Assembly (NCBI GenBank): GCA_045576635.1
Contig: JAZNGT010000039.1
Location: forward strand, 1 to 25,201
Length of the DNA stretch: 25,201 nucleotides
Direction of reading: 5' to 3'
From: Congzhengia sp045576635
Lineage (GTDB): Bacteria > Bacillota > Clostridia > UBA1381 > UBA9506
How positions within the stretch are numbered: the first letter of the stretch is position 1; each line of letters starts with the position of its first letter. Position numbers and translations under genes: made by a program. This document shows, piece by piece, positions 21,492 through 25,201 of this stretch. Under the pieces are notes generated by a model. It saw nothing but the letters and a program-made list of their open reading frames with translations, did no database searches and was not told the origin of the DNA.

Positions 21492-22763
21492 ATGACGTTT
21501 CAAAGAGCAGATATTTTACTTCCAAAGTTTTCGAAAGAAAACGATAAAATGCAAAAATGGAGTGTTGTTGCGTGCGATCAGTACACATCAGAGCCTGATT
21601 ATTGGAATTCTGTTTCTGAACAGGTAGAAGATGCGCCGTCTGCACTGCATCTTACTGTCCCTGAAATTTATTTAAATGATTCAGATATTGACAAGAGAAT
21701 CAGTAAAACAAATGTTACCATGAAACAGTATTTAAGTGATGGCGTATTTACAGTGCATGAAAATTCATATATATTCGTTGAACGTACACTCAAAAATGGC
21801 GTTACACGTTTTGGCATTGTTGGTATGGTAGACCTTGAAGATTATGACTATTCAGCCGATTCCAAAACAAAAGTAAGAGCAACCGAGGGTACAGTTATTT
21901 CGAGAATTCCGCCGCGCCTTAAAGTAAGAAAAGATGCCGAGATTGAACTTCCGCACATTATGCTTTTAATTGACGATATTTCGTGCGACATCATTGAGTC
22001 AAACCGTGATATGACAGATGAATTTGAACTTCTGTATGACTTCGATTTGATGCAATCATCGGGTCATATCAAAGGCTACAAGATGTCGGAAAAGGCATGT
22101 GAAAGACTGCAAAAAAAACTTGCAGACCTCGAAGATTTGGAGCGTTTCAACAAACGTTACGGTGTAAATGAAGAAAATCCGCTTGTTTTTGCTATGGGTG
22201 ATGGCAATCATTCGCTCGCAACAGCAAAAACCCATTATGAAAATTTAAAGAAAGAAATCGGTGAAGAAAACGCAAGAAACTCAAAGGCAAGATATGCACT
22301 TTGCGAACTTGTCAATCTTCATGACAAATCACTCGAATTTGAAGCAATTCACAGGGTGATATTTCATGCTGACGGAGAGGCTTTCTTAAAGGAATTAGAA
22401 AAAGAATACAATGTGAGTTATGATGAAAATGCAGAAGGTCAGCGTTTTGTGATTGTGATGAATGGAGAAGAAAGAAATGTTACGGTTTTAAATCCAAAAG
22501 AATATTTAACCGTTGCAACTGTGCAGAAAGCGCTTGATAGTTTTGTTGAGACAAACGGCGGTGAGATTGACTATATTCACGGCGCCGATGTTGTAAGAAA
22601 ACTTTCATCTGATGATTCCAACTTTGGTATTCTTTTAGATGCTATGGAAAAAACCGATTTGTATAAGTCTGTTATTTTAGACGGCGCGCTTCCCAGAAAA
22701 ACGTTTTCTATGGGCGAGGCGTGCGACAAACGATTCTATACAGAAGTGCGCAAAATTAAGTAA
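21492..22763 (+). CDS. DUF1015-family protein (SerK-like)
   Basis: The 423-residue protein matches the DUF1015 family, whose archaeal member SerK phosphorylates free serine. The N-terminal W-S-V-V-A-C-D-Q-Y-T-S-E-P-D-Y-W is characteristic, and F-A-M-G-D-G-N-H-S-L-A-T-A near residue 236 is the most conserved block. It is close to the usual family length. ATG 21492 has AAAGGTGA just upstream; the in-frame ATG at 21462 has no ribosome-binding site. A serine-kinase role is inferred from the archaeal example and is uncertain for bacterial members. The TIGR01212 gene follows 22 bases later, likely in the same operon. Confidence 0.85.
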   Translation: MTFQRADILLPKFSKENDKMQKWSVVACDQYTSEPDYWNSVSEQVEDAPSALHLTVPEIYLNDSDIDKRISKTNVTMKQYLSDGVFTVHENSYIFVERTLKNGVTRFGIVGMVDLEDYDYSADSKTKVRATEGTVISRIPPRLKVRKDAEIELPHIMLLIDDISCDIIESNRDMTDEFELLYDFDLMQSSGHIKGYKMSEKACERLQKKLADLEDLERFNKRYGVNEENPLVFAMGDGNHSLATAKTHYENLKKEIGEENARNSKARYALCELVNLHDKSLEFEAIHRVIFHADGEAFLKELEKEYNVSYDENAEGQRFVIVMNGEERNVTVLNPKEYLTVATVQKALDSFVETNGGEIDYIHGADVVRKLSSDDSNFGILLDAMEKTDLYKSVILDGALPRKTFSMGEACDKRFYTEVRKIK

Positions 22764-22785
22764 TACAAAAGAGTGAGGTTTTTGT

Positions 22786-23754
22786 ATGACGGATAAATCG
22801 ATAAAAAGCCCCTTTCCGTATTCAAATGACAACAAAAGATACCATACACTTTCATATTATATGCAAAAGACATTTGGCGAACGCGTATTTAAAGCGTCAA
22901 TAGATGGTAACTTTTCGTGCCCGAACATAGATGGCACCGTATCGGTTGGCGGATGCACATTTTGCAGAAACGGTTCGGGCGAGTTTGCACCTCAAAAAAC
23001 ACTTTCCGTGACAGAACAACTTACAAAAGAAGCCGAACGACTTTATAAAAAGTGGGGCACTGTCCGAATGATTGCCTACTTTCAGGTGCATACAAATACC
23101 TATGCAAATGTTGAAGTGTTAAGAGAAAAGTATGAAGAGGCGATTTTCTTTCCTAATGTAGTAGGTTTAAGCGTTGGTACGCGTCCTGACTGCATCAACG
23201 AAGAAAATGTGAAACTGTTAAAAGAACTTTCTAAGAAAACGCATTTGACAGTGGAACTCGGTCTTCAAACTGTCCATGATAAAACTGCAAAACAATTTAA
23301 CCGCGGATATGATTTTTCTGTGTTTTGCAAGGCATTTAGGATGCTTAAAGAAAACAATATCCGTGTTTGTGTCCACTTGATTAACGGTCTTTACTGTGAA
23401 ACACGTGATGAGATGATAGAATCAGCGCGTGTGATTGGAAAAATGCGCCCGGATAGCGTAAAAATTCATCTTCTGCACATTTTAAAAGGCACAAAGGCTG
23501 AAGAAGATTATAATGAAGGTATAATCGTTCCTATGGCGAAAGACCGCTATATTGACGTTGTTATAAGACAACTCGAAGTGCTTCCTCCAGAGTGCGTAAT
23601 TGAAAGACTTACAGGTGATGGAGCCAAAGAACACCTCAAAGCACCGCTTTGGAGCAAAGACAAAATTTCTGTTCTTGCAGGAATTGATAAAGAGCTTTTT
23701 ATGCGGGGCGCGATGCAAGGTGAATTTTTTGCAGAATCGCTTGACTCACAGTAA
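22786..23754 (+). CDS. TIGR01212-family radical SAM protein (YtqA/MnmL-like)
   Basis: The 322 residues match the TIGR01212 radical-SAM family. The cluster cysteines are C45, C57 and C60 in S-C-P-N-I-D-G-T, G-G-C-T-F-C (C-x11-C-x2-C), a pattern peculiar to this family. The barrel continues through G-L-S-V-G-T-R-P-D and V-E-L-G-L-Q-T. Bacillus YtqA (MnmL) belongs here and has been linked to modification of the tRNA wobble uridine (mnm5s2U pathway). That function is known for a relative only, and I infer it cautiously. GAGTGAGG precedes the ATG. The end of the gene contains the -35 box of the alaS promoter. Confidence 0.85.
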   Translation: MTDKSIKSPFPYSNDNKRYHTLSYYMQKTFGERVFKASIDGNFSCPNIDGTVSVGGCTFCRNGSGEFAPQKTLSVTEQLTKEAERLYKKWGTVRMIAYFQVHTNTYANVEVLREKYEEAIFFPNVVGLSVGTRPDCINEENVKLLKELSKKTHLTVELGLQTVHDKTAKQFNRGYDFSVFCKAFRMLKENNIRVCVHLINGLYCETRDEMIESARVIGKMRPDSVKIHLLHILKGTKAEEDYNEGIIVPMAKDRYIDVVIRQLEVLPPECVIERLTGDGAKEHLKAPLWSKDKISVLAGIDKELFMRGAMQGEFFAESLDSQ

Positions 23755-23769
23755 AGAATATAGTATTAT
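23741..23769 (+). promoter_or_regulatory. Promoter of alaS
   Basis: TTGACT and TATTAT are 17 bases apart. The -35 box overlaps the last codons of the TIGR01212 gene. The leader to the GTG start is about 40 bases, which leaves no room for a T-box. Confidence 0.7.
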
Positions 23770-23816
23770 AATATATTAGAGATAAATAAGCGAAAGCTTT
23801 TTGAAAGGTGATATAA

Positions 23817-25201
23817 GTGGAAAAATTAGGATTAAATGAAATCAGAGAAAAATACTTATCATTCTTTGAATCAAAAGAACATTTACGTATGCCAAGTTTT
23901 TCGTTGGTACCGGAAAATGACCCGAGCCTTTTGCTCATCAATGCCGGAATGGCGCCCTTAAAGCCTTATTTTACCGGCCGTCAGGTTCCGCCCAAAAAAC
24001 GTATGACAACATGTCAGAAATGTATTCGTACGCCCGATATTGAGCGCGTAGGTAAAACTGCACGTCACGGCACGTTTTTTGAAATGCTTGGTAATTTTTC
24101 CTTTGGTGACTATTTTAAAAACGATGCAACCAAATGGGCATGGGAGTTTGTAACAGAAGTTTTAAAAATGCCCGTGGACAAGCTTTGGGTAACCATTTAT
24201 GAAGACGATGACGAAGCGTTTGATATCTGGACCAAAAAAGTGGGAGTTTCACCCGACAGAATCGTCCGTATGGGAAAAGAAGACAACTTCTGGGAAATCG
24301 GTACCGGTCCTTGCGGTCCTTGTTCTGAACTTTATTTTGACCGTGGCGAAGAAAACGGCTGCGGTTCGCCTGACTGTAAAGTAGGCTGTGAATGTGACCG
24401 ATTTGTAGAATTCTGGAATTTAGTATTTACGCAGTTTGACCGTCAGGAAGATGGTACATATAAAAAACTTGACCATCCCAACATTGATACCGGTATGGGC
24501 CTTGAACGTATTGCGTGTATTATGCAGGGCGTTCTTTCCCTCTTCGATGTTGACACCATCAAGAGCATTCGTGACAAGGTTTGCGAGATGGCTGGCGTTA
24601 CATACGGAAAAGATGCGCAGACAGATGTATCTGTTCGCGTTGTAACTGACCACGTAAGAAGCACGGTATTTTTAATTTCTGACGGTGTAAATGTTTCAAA
24701 CGAGGGTAGAGGATACGTGTTAAGACGTCTCCTTCGCCGCGCTGCACGTCATGGCAGACTCTTAGGCATCAAGGGTACATTCCTTTACAAACTCGCCGAT
24801 ACAGTGATTGATGCATCTTGCGATGCATATCCGGCGCTTTCTGAAAACCGCGAACTTATCAAAAATAAAATCAAAACCGAAGAAGAGCGTTTCAATCAGA
24901 CCATCGACGCAGGTTTTGCAATTTTAAACAGTTTCTTGGATGATAAAATGTTAGACGATATGGAGAAAAACACTGTTTTCTCCGGAAACGATGCGTTTAA
25001 ACTTTACGACACCTATGGATTCCCGATTGATTTAACACGCGAAATTTTAGCAGAACGCGGCATCCAAATTGATGAAGAAGGCTTTAACCGAGAAATGCAG
25101 GCTCAGCGTGAACGCGCGCGTGCCAATGCAAAAATGACAGAGGTAGGCTGGGATGATGCGATTGCTGATGCACTCGCAAGTGTAACACCCACAGAATTTG
25201 T
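23817..25201 (+). CDS. alaS: Alanyl-tRNA synthetase, N-terminal part (cut by window end)
   Basis: AlaRS charges tRNA-Ala and edits misactivated serine and glycine. The first 461 residues are present of about 870-880. They cover the class II aminoacylation core, with R-H-G-T-F-F-E-M-L-G-N-F-S-F-G-D-Y-F, then G-P-C-G-P-C-S-E-L-Y and N-I-D-T-G-M-G-L-E-R, and the tRNA-recognition region with R-G-Y-V-L-R-R-L-L-R-R. The editing domain and C-Ala domain lie past the window end. The start is GTG at 23817, six bases after GAAAGGTG. A sigma-A-type promoter overlaps the preceding gene, and the short leader shows no T-box. Confidence 0.97.
   Translation, partial: MEKLGLNEIREKYLSFFESKEHLRMPSFSLVPENDPSLLLINAGMAPLKPYFTGRQVPPKKRMTTCQKCIRTPDIERVGKTARHGTFFEMLGNFSFGDYFKNDATKWAWEFVTEVLKMPVDKLWVTIYEDDDEAFDIWTKKVGVSPDRIVRMGKEDNFWEIGTGPCGPCSELYFDRGEENGCGSPDCKVGCECDRFVEFWNLVFTQFDRQEDGTYKKLDHPNIDTGMGLERIACIMQGVLSLFDVDTIKSIRDKVCEMAGVTYGKDAQTDVSVRVVTDHVRSTVFLISDGVNVSNEGRGYVLRRLLRRAARHGRLLGIKGTFLYKLADTVIDASCDAYPALSENRELIKNKIKTEEERFNQTIDAGFAILNSFLDDKMLDDMEKNTVFSGNDAFKLYDTYGFPIDLTREILAERGIQIDEEGFNREMQAQRERARANAKMTEVGWDDAIADALASVTPTEF

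Overview
The window is an AT-rich, gene-dense piece of a low-GC Gram-positive chromosome, most likely an anaerobic Clostridia-type Firmicute. The grounds are strong GGAGG-type ribosome-binding sites, sigma-A-like promoters with 17-base spacing, frequent TTG/GTG/ATG starts, and a characteristic gene set: a YlbF/Ric-like protein between miaB and mutS, a double-OB SSB-like protein, CobW-type GTPases, DUF1653, DUF1015 and TIGR01212 proteins. A membrane-anchored GH26-like glycosidase would fit a gut or plant-polymer habitat. That is inference; there is no rRNA or other taxonomic marker here.

Layout. (1) 1-3673, plus strand: the tail of a small lipoprotein-like gene, a DUF1653 protein, a cysteine-synthase-family enzyme, a flavodoxin-domain protein, a PfkB sugar-phosphate kinase, a GtrA-like membrane protein and a previously easy-to-miss 59-residue cysteine-rich protein that overlaps gtrA by four bases. 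(2) 3668-5872, minus strand: an AraC-family regulator and a CARF plus PD-(D/E)XK protein of the Card1/Can2 (DUF1887) type, closed by a strong terminator, with no CRISPR array or type III genes in the window. (3) 6035-11845, plus strand: an HD-domain hydrolase, miaB, a YlbF/Ric-like cysteine-tailed protein, mutS and an SSB-like protein, ending in a 19-bp bidirectional terminator. (4) 11845-13862, minus strand: two CobW/COG0523-type P-loop proteins in one operon, the upstream one with a huge His/Cys metal-binding stretch and the downstream one apparently fused to a TIGR03943/DUF1980-like domain. (5) 14032-16905, plus strand: the GH26-like enzyme, then a LOG-family protein and a nitroreductase. 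(6) 16909-18529, minus strand: a D-2-hydroxyacid dehydrogenase and an HD hydrolase in one operon. (7) 18620-21455: a loosely packed accessory stretch with broken genes (an alanine/sodium symporter relic, a DUF1653 relic with an in-frame TAG, a possible minus-strand relic) among an SGNH hydrolase, a small membrane protein, a nicotinamidase-like hydrolase and a single-repeat EamA transporter. (8) 21492-25201, plus strand: a DUF1015 protein, a TIGR01212 radical-SAM enzyme and the first 461 codons of alaS, which runs off the end.

How it fits together. The conserved blocks (3) and (8) are tRNA modification, DNA repair and translation. Block (4) looks like a metal-handling unit. Block (2) contains the most defence-like gene, a stand-alone Card1-type nuclease. 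Block (7) is a site of gene loss and duplication: its broken DUF1653 copy is clearly related to the intact copy at 317. No tRNA, rRNA, insertion sequence or CRISPR array was seen, and no gap without any gene or relic exceeds about 200 bases.
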